From Halalkalibacter nanhaiisediminis (GTDB taxonomy: Bacteria > Bacillota > Bacilli > Bacillales > Bacillaceae_D), in the NCBI RefSeq assembly GCF_007830185.1, contig NZ_VLKZ01000008.1, forward strand, positions 62,001 to 126,000: a stretch of DNA of 64,000 nucleotides. Reading direction: 5' to 3'. The position numbers and the translations under genes were made by a program. The notes under the pieces are model-generated. The model did no database searches, was not told the DNA's origin, and saw nothing but the letters and a program-made list of their open reading frames with translations. Shown here piece after piece: positions 25,827-34,052 of this stretch (its first letter is position 1; the number at the start of each line of letters is the position of its first letter).

Positions 25827-28580
25827 TCAACCTGTATTCACTAAACCAGCTGCAACTCCACTAATTGTTAATAGCACTTCCGTTAACAGCTCTTCAGACG
25901 GTTCTTCGGATGCTCGCATTTTTGAAATGAGATCAACCTGTAAGAAATTAAGTGGGTCAACATACGGATTCCGTCTATGAACAGATTCTTGAATATTAGG
26001 CGTATGAGCAAGTAGCTTTTCATTACCCGTGATCTGCAGCAAAATGTCTTCTGTACGTTTATATTCATCAGAAATATTTCCGAAAATCCTCTCAGCAATT
26101 GTCTTATCTTCGACTAAGTTGATATATTCTTTTGCTGTTTGTAAATCCGCCTTCATTAGCGCCATTTGAAGATTGTTAATCGTTGACTCAAAAAATGGCC
26201 ATTTTTTATACATAACTTGAAGCAAGCGCAAATTCTCAGCACTAATGGATGCAAACGACTCAAGACCTGTACCAGCTGCATACCAAGCTGGTATCATTTG
26301 GCGAGATTGTGTCCAAGCAAATACCCAAGGAATCGCCCGCAAATCCTCAAAACGCTCGCTTCCTTTACGACTCATTGGACGAGAGCCAATGTTTAACGCC
26401 CCTAACTCTCTTAACGGAGTTGCCTGTTTAAAGTAAGTTAAGAAGTCTTTATCTCCAAAGACAAGCGATTGATATTTAGTTAAAGCATGCTTCGAAATCT
26501 CTTCCATTGCTTCTTCCCAAGCTTTTTCACGGAAATGACCTCGTTCTGGACTTTTCGTCACTCTTGCAGATGCTTCGAGTAAAGCAGAAGCCGCCTGCTC
26601 TAAGTTGCGATAGCCGATGTCCTCAAGCAAATAACGAGACGATAAAACTTCACCTTGCTCCGTGATTTTCACCCCATCACCTAATGTTTCAACAGGCTGA
26701 GATAAAATACTGCGATTTAACGGTCCACCCCCACGTCCTAATGAACCACCGCGACCATGGAAAAATTTCAACCTGATGTTGAATTCTTTCGCCATATTGT
26801 GTATCTCTTGCTGTGCTTTGAATAGTTTCCAGTTAGCCGTTAATGTACCACCATCTTTACTTCCATCTGAATACCCAAGCATGATTTCCTGATGATTGCC
26901 GCGTTCATTTAGATGATTACGGTACACGTCCATTTCAAATAATCGCTTCATAATACTTGGCCCCGCAATTAAATCATCAATCGTCTCAAGTAATGGTGCA
27001 ACATGTAAGTGACTTTCTACTTTTCCATCAGCATGAAGACGGTAGATTCCTGCCTCTTTCGCTAGAACAAGAACTTCAAGCAAATCACTCGATGATTGAG
27101 TCATACTAACAAGGTACACTTCAATGGAACGATGACCAAATTCGCTGTGAGCCTGCTTGATCATTTTAAACGCCTTTAAAATTTCTTGTGTTTCCTTTGA
27201 ATAATCTTCCTCAAGTAACAGTAACGGCCTAGGTTCACTAAGAACCTTTTCAAGAAGGGCCATCTTTTCTTCCTCAGAAAGAGCCGCATACTCTTCTGTA
27301 ATCCCCACAACTTTTAAAATTTCAGCAATCGCCGCTTCATGCTCCCCACTATGATTACGAATATCTAGTGTAGCTAAATGGAAACCAAATAATTGAACTT
27401 GACGAATTAATTTGCGAATCGTTTTTAGCTTATGATGAGCGGGTTGATGCTGTTCTGCACACTCTTTTACAAGCATTAAATCATCTAGTAATTGTTCAGC
27501 TTTTTGGTAACCAATTTCAGACTTTCCTACTTCTCGTAGACGCTTAAGCATCACTGCAAATTTACGGCGGTATACCTCAGCTTCAATCGGCCATGCTTCG
27601 TCTTTTTCGATATACATTTGTTCTTCTTTTTCCACTGACTGAATTAACCGCTCACTAATTTCAACACGAGACGACGACTGGCTAAATCGCTTCATGAGGT
27701 CAACGATGGCTTTCTCATATTTTTTTATAACGAGTTGTCTTTGTAGTTTAAGTGTTTCCCACGTAATTTCTGGTGTCACATTTGGATTACCATCACGGTC
27801 ACCACCAATCCATGAACCGAAATGAAGGAAATTAGGTACCTTCCATGTGTGGTTTGGAAAATACTCTTCAAGCTGTACTTCTAACTCCTGATGAATATCA
27901 GGCAATACATCAAATAATGTATGATCAAAGTAATAAAGTCCATTTTTCACTTCATCCAATACCGTCGGCTTACGGTGACGCAACTCATTCGTTTGCCATA
28001 AAGCCGTTACCTCATTAAATAAACTCTCATCCAAATTTCTTTTTTCTTTATTTGTCAACAATGGATTATCAAATTCCTGCAGAATCGTTGAAATACGCTT
28101 TTGTATTTCCAGCACTGTTCGCTTTGTCGCTTCGGTCGGATGAGCAGTGATAATTAATTCGATTGATAAGTTATTCAATACCTTTTGAATCAATTCATCT
28201 GAATAGTTATGTTCCTTAATGGACGCAACAGCACTCTCAAGAGAAAAAGGCTGTATCACACCTTCCTCTTGTAGTTGATAGTGACGCTGACGTCTAATAC
28301 GATGATTTTGCTCTGCAATATTAACAAGATGAAAATAAGTTGAGAAAGCACGAATCACCTGTTGCCGCACTGGTGGCTTCAGCGTGCTAATCTCTTCTTT
28401 CAATTTTTTATATGTATCTTCATGATAATCGTTTCGTAAATGTTTCGTCTTTTCTCTTATAGCTTCTACTTTTTCAAGTAAAGAAGTGCCACCATGGTGA
28501 ACAAGTATTTCTCCTAGGATATTTCCTAACTTTTTCACATCGCTTCTCAAAATAGAACGATGATCTTTCGCTTCAATCAT
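25827..28580 (-). CDS. ppc: phosphoenolpyruvate carboxylase
   Basis: Carboxylates phosphoenolpyruvate to oxaloacetate, replenishing the TCA cycle. The 917-residue protein is full length. The catalytic His is in LIITAHPTEATKRT near residue 148, with GGDRDGNPNVT, GYSDGSKDGG and the mobile loop FHGRGGSLGRGGGP. The C-terminus ends in NTG, the conserved family ending. TTAGGAGGTT precedes the ATG. It is monocistronic with its own terminator. Many bacilli rely on pyruvate carboxylase alone, so the gene marks a genome with both or a different route. Confidence 0.97.
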   Translation of the reverse strand: MIEAKDHRSILRSDVKKLGNILGEILVHHGGTSLLEKVEAIREKTKHLRNDYHEDTYKKLKEEISTLKPPVRQQVIRAFSTYFHLVNIAEQNHRIRRQRHYQLQEEGVIQPFSLESAVASIKEHNYSDELIQKVLNNLSIELIITAHPTEATKRTVLEIQKRISTILQEFDNPLLTNKEKRNLDESLFNEVTALWQTNELRHRKPTVLDEVKNGLYYFDHTLFDVLPDIHQELEVQLEEYFPNHTWKVPNFLHFGSWIGGDRDGNPNVTPEITWETLKLQRQLVIKKYEKAIVDLMKRFSQSSSRVEISERLIQSVEKEEQMYIEKDEAWPIEAEVYRRKFAVMLKRLREVGKSEIGYQKAEQLLDDLMLVKECAEQHQPAHHKLKTIRKLIRQVQLFGFHLATLDIRNHSGEHEAAIAEILKVVGITEEYAALSEEEKMALLEKVLSEPRPLLLLEEDYSKETQEILKAFKMIKQAHSEFGHRSIEVYLVSMTQSSSDLLEVLVLAKEAGIYRLHADGKVESHLHVAPLLETIDDLIAGPSIMKRLFEMDVYRNHLNERGNHQEIMLGYSDGSKDGGTLTANWKLFKAQQEIHNMAKEFNIRLKFFHGRGGSLGRGGGPLNRSILSQPVETLGDGVKITEQGEVLSSRYLLEDIGYRNLEQAASALLEASARVTKSPERGHFREKAWEEAMEEISKHALTKYQSLVFGDKDFLTYFKQATPLRELGALNIGSRPMSRKGSERFEDLRAIPWVFAWTQSRQMIPAWYAAGTGLESFASISAENLRLLQVMYKKWPFFESTINNLQMALMKADLQTAKEYINLVEDKTIAERIFGNISDEYKRTEDILLQITGNEKLLAHTPNIQESVHRRNPYVDPLNFLQVDLISKMRASEEPSEELLTEVLLTISGVAAGLVNTG

Positions 28581-28600
28581 GTAAATAACCTCCTAATTAA

Positions 28601-28682
28601 GAAAAGCGTAAGCGCCTTGATCAGCCGCAATCATTTACAGGCTGAAGAACCTTCGAGAGGCTAGGCTGCTTGCCCGAGACAT
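28601..28682. repeat. possible copy of a Bacillaceae dispersed intergenic repeat
   Basis: The stretch starts GAAAAGCGTAAGCGCCTTG and continues with GATCAGCC, resembling the short GC-rich intergenic repeats common in alkaliphilic bacilli as I recall them. Only one copy is present in this window, so repeat status is not shown here. Confidence 0.35.
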
Positions 28683-28952
28683 CTTATCTTTTCAGTAAGA
28701 TCAATAAATTTTTATACCCTTTACAGAACATGTGAAACCTTAAAGAGTCTTGGTCATTATAAGTCCCGCACGGTCATATATAGTCCCTATCAAGCAATTA
28801 AAAGATTCATTTCTGATAGTTCTTTTTATAGTAACGGAAAAAGTAGATAAAAATCAAATGTTCTCTGATAATTTGGTATTTTATAATATACTTTTGCATG
28901 ATAAGTCTTAGCTTTTTAGCAAACGTGCTTAACGAAAACAGCGCTACCAATG

Positions 28953-28982
28953 AAAAAAGCGCCCCAACGGTTTAAGGCGCTT
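28953..28982 (-). terminator. minus-strand terminator
   Basis: Minus strand AAGCGCC / GGCGCTT stem followed by T6. It is a second stop signal downstream of the fdhA-type gene. Confidence 0.65.
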
Positions 28983-29077
28983 ATACATCAAGTTATTATT
29001 TGATTCTCACTACAGAAAATCAATGTATTCATTTTTGAAAACCATATTAAGGCTGGATATATTTGTTTTCACGAAAC

Positions 29078-29105
29078 AAAACAGAGAACATGTATTCTCT
29101 GTTTT
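29078..29105. terminator. terminator after the formaldehyde dehydrogenase gene
   Basis: AAAACAGAGAA / TTCTCTGTTTT perfect 11-bp arms with a 6-base loop, about 30 bases after the stop at 29135. Confidence 0.8.
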
Positions 29106-29134
29106 ATTTCTAGTTTACTATTCATTTAAATTGA

Positions 29135-30352
29135 TTAGCTTCTCACCATACCATGTGGATCGATAACAAATTTCTTTGAGACACCACTATCAAACTCTTT
29201 ATAACCTTGTGGTGCTTGATCAATGGAAATAAGTGTCGCATTTACTGCTTTCGCAATTTGAGCTCTTCCACTTAAAATCGACATCATTAGATCGCGATGG
29301 TACTTCATAACTGGTGTTTGTCCAGTGACAAACGTATGAGCCTTTGCCCATCCAAGACCAAGACGTACTTTTAACGTTCCTTCCTTAGCATCGTCATCAA
29401 TACCACCTGGATCTCCTGTGACATACAAACCTGGAATTCCGAGTCGTCCCCCTGCTCTTGTCACATCCATAATCGAGTTAAGTACGGTTGCAGGAGCCTC
29501 ACCTGCTCCTTCACCATGTCCAGATGCTTCAAACCCTACTGCGTCAATCGCACAGTCAACTTCTGGAACACCTAAAATTTGTTCGATTTGCTCACCTAGA
29601 TTAGGATGCTTCCTTAAATTAACCGTTTCACAACCGAAACTTTTTGCTTGTGCTAACCTGGAGTCAATTAAGTCACCGACAATCACAACGGAAGCACCTA
29701 AAAGTTGAGCAGAATGAGCAGCTGCTAACCCTACTGGACCCGCCCCAGCCACATAAACAGTGGACCCTGGCTTAACTCCAGCACTTACAGCTCCGTGATA
29801 GCCAGTCGGGAAAATATCAGAAAGCATTGTCAGATCGAGAATTTTCTCCATCGCTTGGTCTTTATCAGGAAATTTTAAAAGCTGAAAATCTGCATAAGGA
29901 ACCATGACATACTCAGATTGTCCACCGACCCATCCACCCATGTCGACATAACCATATGCAGATCCAGGACGATCGGGATTTACATTTTCACAAATATGAG
30001 TATCTTGTTGCTTGCAACTTCTACAACGTCCACAAGCGATATTAAAAGGAACGGATACTAAATCTCCCTTTTTTATAAATTCAACATCGCTTCCAACTTC
30101 AATTACTTCTCCAGTGATTTCATGGCCGAGTACTAAGCCACTCGGTGCAGTTGTACGACCTCTTACCATATGTTGATCACTACCACAGATGTTCGTTGTG
30201 ACAACCTTAACAATAACACCATGATTGCATTTTCTACCAACATTTAATGGATTAACACCAGGTCCATCACGTAAAATTAACTCTGGATAACTAATATCTT
30301 GAACCTCTACTTCTCCTGGCTTTGCATATACAACTGCTCGGTTTCCTGCCAT
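29135..30352 (-). CDS. fdhA: glutathione-independent formaldehyde dehydrogenase (zinc alcohol dehydrogenase family)
   Basis: A 405-residue medium-chain dehydrogenase. Catalytic zinc ligands lie in NICGSDQHMVRG and GHEITGEV; the structural zinc site is ACGRCRSCKQQDTHIC; the NAD-binding motif is VAGAGPVGLAA. The length and the segment SAYGYVDMGGWVGGQSEYVMVPYAD match the Pseudomonas-type formaldehyde dismutase/dehydrogenase rather than ordinary ADH. It oxidises formaldehyde to formate with bound NAD. AGAGGAG precedes the ATG. A perfect cre site lies 37 bases upstream of the start, so glucose repression is likely. Confidence 0.9.
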   Translation of the reverse strand: MAGNRAVVYAKPGEVEVQDISYPELILRDGPGVNPLNVGRKCNHGVIVKVVTTNICGSDQHMVRGRTTAPSGLVLGHEITGEVIEVGSDVEFIKKGDLVSVPFNIACGRCRSCKQQDTHICENVNPDRPGSAYGYVDMGGWVGGQSEYVMVPYADFQLLKFPDKDQAMEKILDLTMLSDIFPTGYHGAVSAGVKPGSTVYVAGAGPVGLAAAHSAQLLGASVVIVGDLIDSRLAQAKSFGCETVNLRKHPNLGEQIEQILGVPEVDCAIDAVGFEASGHGEGAGEAPATVLNSIMDVTRAGGRLGIPGLYVTGDPGGIDDDAKEGTLKVRLGLGWAKAHTFVTGQTPVMKYHRDLMMSILSGRAQIAKAVNATLISIDQAPQGYKEFDSGVSKKFVIDPHGMVRS

Positions 30353-30388
30353 ACAAAATCACTCCTCTTAATAGAATAGTAGTAAAAT

Positions 30389-30402
30389 TGAAAGCGTTAA
30401 CA
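30389..30402. promoter_or_regulatory. cre (CcpA) consensus match at the fdhA promoter
   Basis: TGAAAGCGTTAACA fits TGWAANCGNTNWCA at every defined position and lies 37-50 bases before the start codon. Confidence 0.7.
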
Positions 30403-30507
30403 AATCTCCAGATCATTGTACCATATATTCTAAATCTTTCAACTAATATGATTTTTGATCTTTAGTTTTGTTGATACTTTTTACAATAAATCTATTATAA
30501 TGACAAA

Positions 30508-30553
30508 AATAACCTTAGTCTCGTCAACTGACAGATGACAGACTAAGGTTATT
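30508..30553 (-). terminator. terminator of the epoxide-hydrolase-like gene
   Basis: Minus strand AATAACCTTAGTCT / AGACTAAGGTTATT, 14-bp perfect arms with an inner GTCA/TGAC pair, followed by T5. Confidence 0.85.
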
Positions 30554-30625
30554 ACGGTTCAGAGACTATTTAATAATGTTGCATTACTTATCTCAATATT
30601 TAAATCAAAACGAAATGAACAATGT

Positions 30626-31507
30626 TTAATTACTGAAGAATTCATCCAAAACACGAGCAAAATCTTCAGGACATTCTTCAGCCAATTGATGACCGAAATC
30701 TAAAATCGCACCTGTAACATTTGTCGCTACGCGCTCCATTTGGCGTTGTACTTCATCCGCAATGAAGTGTTTACTACCAACAGCAAGAACTGGCATTGGA
30801 AGCTTTGTTTCCGCAGCTTTTTTATTCCATTCACCATCTTCAAGTGTAGCTCGGTACACTTCAAACATTGAACGTAATCCACCAGGCTGTGAATAGCAAC
30901 GTACATACTCATCCATTGCATCATCATCAATATCTGGATCATACGTTTCATTTTTAAAGAACTTATCAAAGTATTGACGCTCACGACCTGTAATAAGCAT
31001 TTCAGGGAAATCAGGCACACTATAGAAGTTGATATGCCATAACCAACGATTTCCATTGACATTCTCAGGTGTTAAGAATGACCAGTCCTCAAGACCGAAA
31101 CCAGGTAGAATCATCTCAACAAAGGCAAATTTTGTTACTTTTTCTGGATATGCTGCAGACAGCGCATAACCGCAAGCTGCTCCCCAGTCTTCTCCGACAA
31201 GATTAAATTTCTCATAACCAAGTCTAGATGCAAGCTGAACAATATCCTCTGCCATCGTTCGCATGTCATATCCACCTGTAGGACGTGTTGAGTCACCGAA
31301 GCCACGAAGATCTGGTACGATAACTGTATACTTTGAAGAAAGTAATGGGAGGACTTTACGCCAGTAGTACGAAGTCTTTGGTACACCGTGCAACAGGATT
31401 AACGGCTCACCAGAACCAGCCATATAGTAATGAAGACGTACTCCGTTTACTGTTTCTTTTCCATGCGTCACTCTTGTACCGTTGTGATCAACAATTACTT
31501 TTTTCAT
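30626..31507 (-). CDS. alpha/beta hydrolase, epoxide hydrolase / haloacetate dehalogenase type
   Basis: A 293-residue hydrolase. The oxyanion motif is LLHGVPKTSYYWRKV, followed by VPDLRGFGDSTRP, and the nucleophile elbow is GEDWGAACGY with Asp in place of Ser. The Asp nucleophile and the cap region fit epoxide hydrolases and fluoroacetate-type dehalogenases. The catalytic His is in ILDFGHQLAEECP. It acts in the cytoplasm, as there is no signal peptide. AAGGAGCG precedes the ATG. Two LacI/CcpA-type palindromes lie upstream. The natural substrate is unknown. Confidence 0.85.
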   Translation of the reverse strand: MKKVIVDHNGTRVTHGKETVNGVRLHYYMAGSGEPLILLHGVPKTSYYWRKVLPLLSSKYTVIVPDLRGFGDSTRPTGGYDMRTMAEDIVQLASRLGYEKFNLVGEDWGAACGYALSAAYPEKVTKFAFVEMILPGFGLEDWSFLTPENVNGNRWLWHINFYSVPDFPEMLITGRERQYFDKFFKNETYDPDIDDDAMDEYVRCYSQPGGLRSMFEVYRATLEDGEWNKKAAETKLPMPVLAVGSKHFIADEVQRQMERVATNVTGAILDFGHQLAEECPEDFARVLDEFFSN

Positions 31508-31546
31508 TTGAACACGCTCCTTATTTTGTTGAAAATGCTTATTAAT

Positions 31547-31560
31547 TGTAATCGGTTACA
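31547..31560. promoter_or_regulatory. LacI/CcpA-type palindromic operator, proximal
   Basis: TGTAATCGGTTACA fits the cre consensus at every defined position and is a near-perfect palindrome 40 bases upstream of the hydrolase start. Confidence 0.65.
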
Positions 31561-31698
31561 CATTTGATAAAATAATAATGGTAATCTTTTCTATTATGAC
31601 AGAGATATTCTCTTTACAACCTCTTGTAAACGAAGAATCTATTTACTAAATCTAGTCATTTCAGATTATTACCTTTACTGTCACTATGTAACTTTTAA

Positions 31699-31712
31699 TG
31701 TAATCGATTACA
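31699..31712. promoter_or_regulatory. LacI/CcpA-type palindromic operator, distal
   Basis: TGTAATCGATTACA is a perfect palindrome, one base different from the site 152 bp away. The pair could support looping by a LacI-family repressor or CcpA. Confidence 0.65.
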
Positions 31713-31817
31713 TTTTTATTATATTTCAACTTTCAAGAATTATCAACCAATTAAATCAAATCTCGACATTTTTTTAAAACGTTTTCATTAATTATTCAAA
31801 TATTGTTTTAACTATCA

Positions 31818-31848
31818 TTGTCAACTAACATTTTTTTGACGTTGACAT
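31818..31848 (+). promoter_or_regulatory. BirA-like operator of the bioY operon
   Basis: TTGTCAAC-N15-GTTGACA is an inverted repeat resembling the biotin repressor site of Firmicutes (TTGTTAAC-N14-16-GTTAACAA). It overlaps the -35 element of the bioY promoter. In B. subtilis the homologous yhfUTS genes are known BirA targets. Confidence 0.7.
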
Positions 31849-31870
31849 ACCTTTTCGTTCTATTTATACT
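31842..31870 (+). promoter_or_regulatory. sigma-A promoter of bioY
   Basis: TTGACA-N17-TATACT, close to the sigma-A consensus. Transcription should begin near 31877, giving a leader of about 40 bases. Confidence 0.85.
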
Positions 31871-31918
31871 ATCCAAAAAGAACTTCTTTTTTAATCCTTT
31901 CTGAAAACGGTGAAAATG

Positions 31919-32485
31919 ATGAAACTGAAAAATATGTTGTATGCAGCCCTATTTGCTGCGGTAGTTGGGGCACTTGGAATCTTACCACCTCTTACTCTAC
32001 CTATTTCTCCTGTTCCGATTACGGCTCAAACATTAGGCGTCATGCTTGCTGGAGCTGTGTTAGGTGCACGTTATGGTGGGCTTAGCATGGTGATTTTTGT
32101 CCTACTTGTTGCTGTTGGGGCCCCCCTTCTCTCAGGTGGACGCGGCGGACTTGGAGTCATACTCGGTCCAGGTGGAGGCTATATCCTAAGCTGGCCAATC
32201 GCTGCGTTAGTAATTGGATATTTAGTTGAAAAGTATTGGCACAAGATGAATATCGCCCGTTTTATTTTATTTAACATCTTCGGTGGTATTATTGTGATTT
32301 ATGCAGGTGGGGTAACTTACCTTTCGATTGTATCAGATCTTCCATGGGGAACAGCAGCTTTCCAAGCACTTATCTATATTCCAGGTGATATTGCTAAAGC
32401 AGTTATTGCAGGTTTTATTGCGATGCAAATCAAAAAAGCATATCCCCTTATTAAGAAAACGAATGATGTTCAAAAAGCTGCATAG
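31919..32485 (+). CDS. bioY: biotin ECF transporter S component BioY (YhfU homologue)
   Basis: A 188-residue integral membrane protein with six hydrophobic segments. The family signature is clear: LTLPISPVPITAQTLGVMLAGAVLGARYGGLS (in parts), GRGGLGVILGPGGGYILSWP and GVTYLSIVSDLPWGTA. It binds biotin and works with the shared ECF energy module encoded elsewhere. The start is uncertain: GGTGA sits 5 bases before the ATG at 31919, while GTG at 31910 and ATG at 31916 are in frame. The next genes match B. subtilis yhfT and yhfS, so this is the yhfU position. A hairpin at 32495 separates it from the next gene. Confidence 0.93.
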   Translation: MKLKNMLYAALFAAVVGALGILPPLTLPISPVPITAQTLGVMLAGAVLGARYGGLSMVIFVLLVAVGAPLLSGGRGGLGVILGPGGGYILSWPIAALVIGYLVEKYWHKMNIARFILFNIFGGIIVIYAGGVTYLSIVSDLPWGTAAFQALIYIPGDIAKAVIAGFIAMQIKKAYPLIKKTNDVQKAA

Positions 32486-32494
32486 TGAATACGC

Positions 32495-32525
32495 GAGGGT
32501 TGTCCACAATGGGCAACCCTCTTTT
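32495..32525 (+). terminator. intra-operon terminator after bioY
   Basis: GAGGGTTG / CAACCCTC stem, extended by three more pairs, followed by TTTTC. It would reduce read-through into the acyl-CoA ligase gene. Confidence 0.7.
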
Positions 32526-32531
32526 CATACA

Positions 32532-32540
32532 TGATATAAT
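32532..32540 (+). promoter_or_regulatory. extended -10 promoter candidate before the yhfT homologue
   Basis: TGATATAAT provides the TGN extension and a perfect TATAAT. No good -35 is visible. It would let the ligase gene be transcribed independently of bioY. Confidence 0.45.
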
Positions 32541-32572
32541 GACTGAAAATATATGAATGGGAGTAAAATGGT

Positions 32573-34048
32573 ATGATCATTGGCGAAACAATTAAGCAAA
32601 CGTCAGCTGTTCACCCACAAAAAACGGCGATTGTTTGTGAGAATGAACAAATTACGTACGAACTATTCCATGAAAATACGAAAACAGTGCAACAACAGCT
32701 TCTCTCGATACTTGGTGAAGCAAAGCAAAAGAAGATTGCCTTCCTATTAGATAATAATATCGATTTTTTAACGCTTTTTTTCGCCATTAGTCAAATTGGA
32801 GCCATAGCCATTCCTTTTGATCCAAAATGGAGTGATGATGATTTATTGAAGATTCTCACTGACTGCTCTCCTGACCTTTTTATTACGATTCAAGAAAAAG
32901 AGATCGCAAATGTTTTAGCACTATCTTTATCCGAACTAAACAAACAAGCAACGACTAATGTAGCAGTGCTCCAAATAGCAGAAGATGATCTATTTTATAT
33001 CGGCTATACATCAGGAACAACAGGCAAACCAAAAGGCTATTTACGGACACACGCTTCATGGGCTCATAGTTTTTCAGGGAGCGATCTTGTCTTTGATATC
33101 ACAGAAGATGATGTGATCTTTGCGCCAGGTCCGCTTGTCCATTCACATTTTTTATATGCCGCTGTTCATGCGCTTCATAAAGGGGCAACACTCTATATCA
33201 CCAAAAAATTCGAGGCCAAAGCGGTATATCAGACATTAATGAACGATTCTATTAGCATTTTATACCTCGTTCCGACGATGTTTTCTGCATTATACGACGT
33301 GTACTACGAAACGAGGCTTCCTATCACCGATTTGAACAAAGTCATTTCTGCAGGGGCGAAATGGCAAGCTCCTTTAAAAGAGAAAGCTCGCCACTTCATT
33401 CCGAACACAAATGTGTTTGAATTTTATGGAGCTTCTGAATTAAGTTTTGTTAGTGTGTTAGACCCTAAAGGTAATAGAGAAAATCCTGAATCTGTCGGCA
33501 AGTCATTTCCAGAGGTAAATGTGTCCATTCGCAGGCCTGATGGTTCAGAGGTTGACACTCATGAAATCGGAAAGTTATTTGTTCAAAGTAAGCAATTATT
33601 TAGTGGATACTTGAACCAACCAGAAGCGACGAAAGAAATCTTTCAAGGTGACTTTGCAACGGTTGGTGATTTAGCTTTTCGAGATGAGCAAGGCTACATC
33701 ACGCTTGTCGGACGAGAAAAAAACATGATCATAAGTGGTGGCTTAAATATTTACCCAGAAGAAGTAGAAAAGATTTTATCTACTCTACCAGAAATCGATG
33801 AAGTGATCTGTATTGGCATACCTGATACACATTGGGGTGAAAAGTTAGTCGCTGTTATTAAATGGAGAGATAATCACAGGCGTACAAGTGAGCAGCTAAA
33901 GCAATACTGCCGACAAAAGCTCGCTTCCTATAAATGCCCGCAATTATTTATCACATTTGATCATTTACCCTATACAACGAGTAGAAAAATTGCCAGACAA
34001 TACGTAATAAGACAAGTCCAAGAACAATTAAAAGGCCAAAGGACGTGA
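32573..34048 (+). CDS. yhfT: AMP-forming acyl-CoA ligase (YhfT homologue)
   Basis: A 491-residue ANL enzyme, shorter than most fatty acyl ligases. Motif A3 is IGYTSGTTGKPKGY, A5 is VFEFYGASELS, A7 is ATVGDLAFRDEQGY, and the C-terminal catalytic region is LPYTTSRKIARQYV. The terminal Lys is thus in SRKIAR rather than the usual GKxxR. It should make an acyl-CoA from an unknown acid. The position after bioY and before a thiolase matches B. subtilis yhfT. Because the operon carries a BirA-type operator, pimelate or a biotin-related acid is an attractive substrate, but this is inference. GGGAGT precedes the ATG. Confidence 0.88.
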   Translation: MIIGETIKQTSAVHPQKTAIVCENEQITYELFHENTKTVQQQLLSILGEAKQKKIAFLLDNNIDFLTLFFAISQIGAIAIPFDPKWSDDDLLKILTDCSPDLFITIQEKEIANVLALSLSELNKQATTNVAVLQIAEDDLFYIGYTSGTTGKPKGYLRTHASWAHSFSGSDLVFDITEDDVIFAPGPLVHSHFLYAAVHALHKGATLYITKKFEAKAVYQTLMNDSISILYLVPTMFSALYDVYYETRLPITDLNKVISAGAKWQAPLKEKARHFIPNTNVFEFYGASELSFVSVLDPKGNRENPESVGKSFPEVNVSIRRPDGSEVDTHEIGKLFVQSKQLFSGYLNQPEATKEIFQGDFATVGDLAFRDEQGYITLVGREKNMIISGGLNIYPEEVEKILSTLPEIDEVICIGIPDTHWGEKLVAVIKWRDNHRRTSEQLKQYCRQKLASYKCPQLFITFDHLPYTTSRKIARQYVIRQVQEQLKGQRT

Positions 34049-34052
34049 GAGT

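Larger units (their letters stand above)
28581..29134. other. intergenic region upstream of ppc
   Basis: About 550 bases with no credible gene. It contains a possible dispersed repeat next to ppc, two minus-strand terminators (28953 and 29078), and presumably the ppc promoter, which I could not place. Confidence 0.5.

Noticed and set aside
26245-26436. Plus-strand frames inside ppc (and many similar ones elsewhere)
   Set aside because: They are antisense shadows of a strongly conserved gene without ribosome sites.
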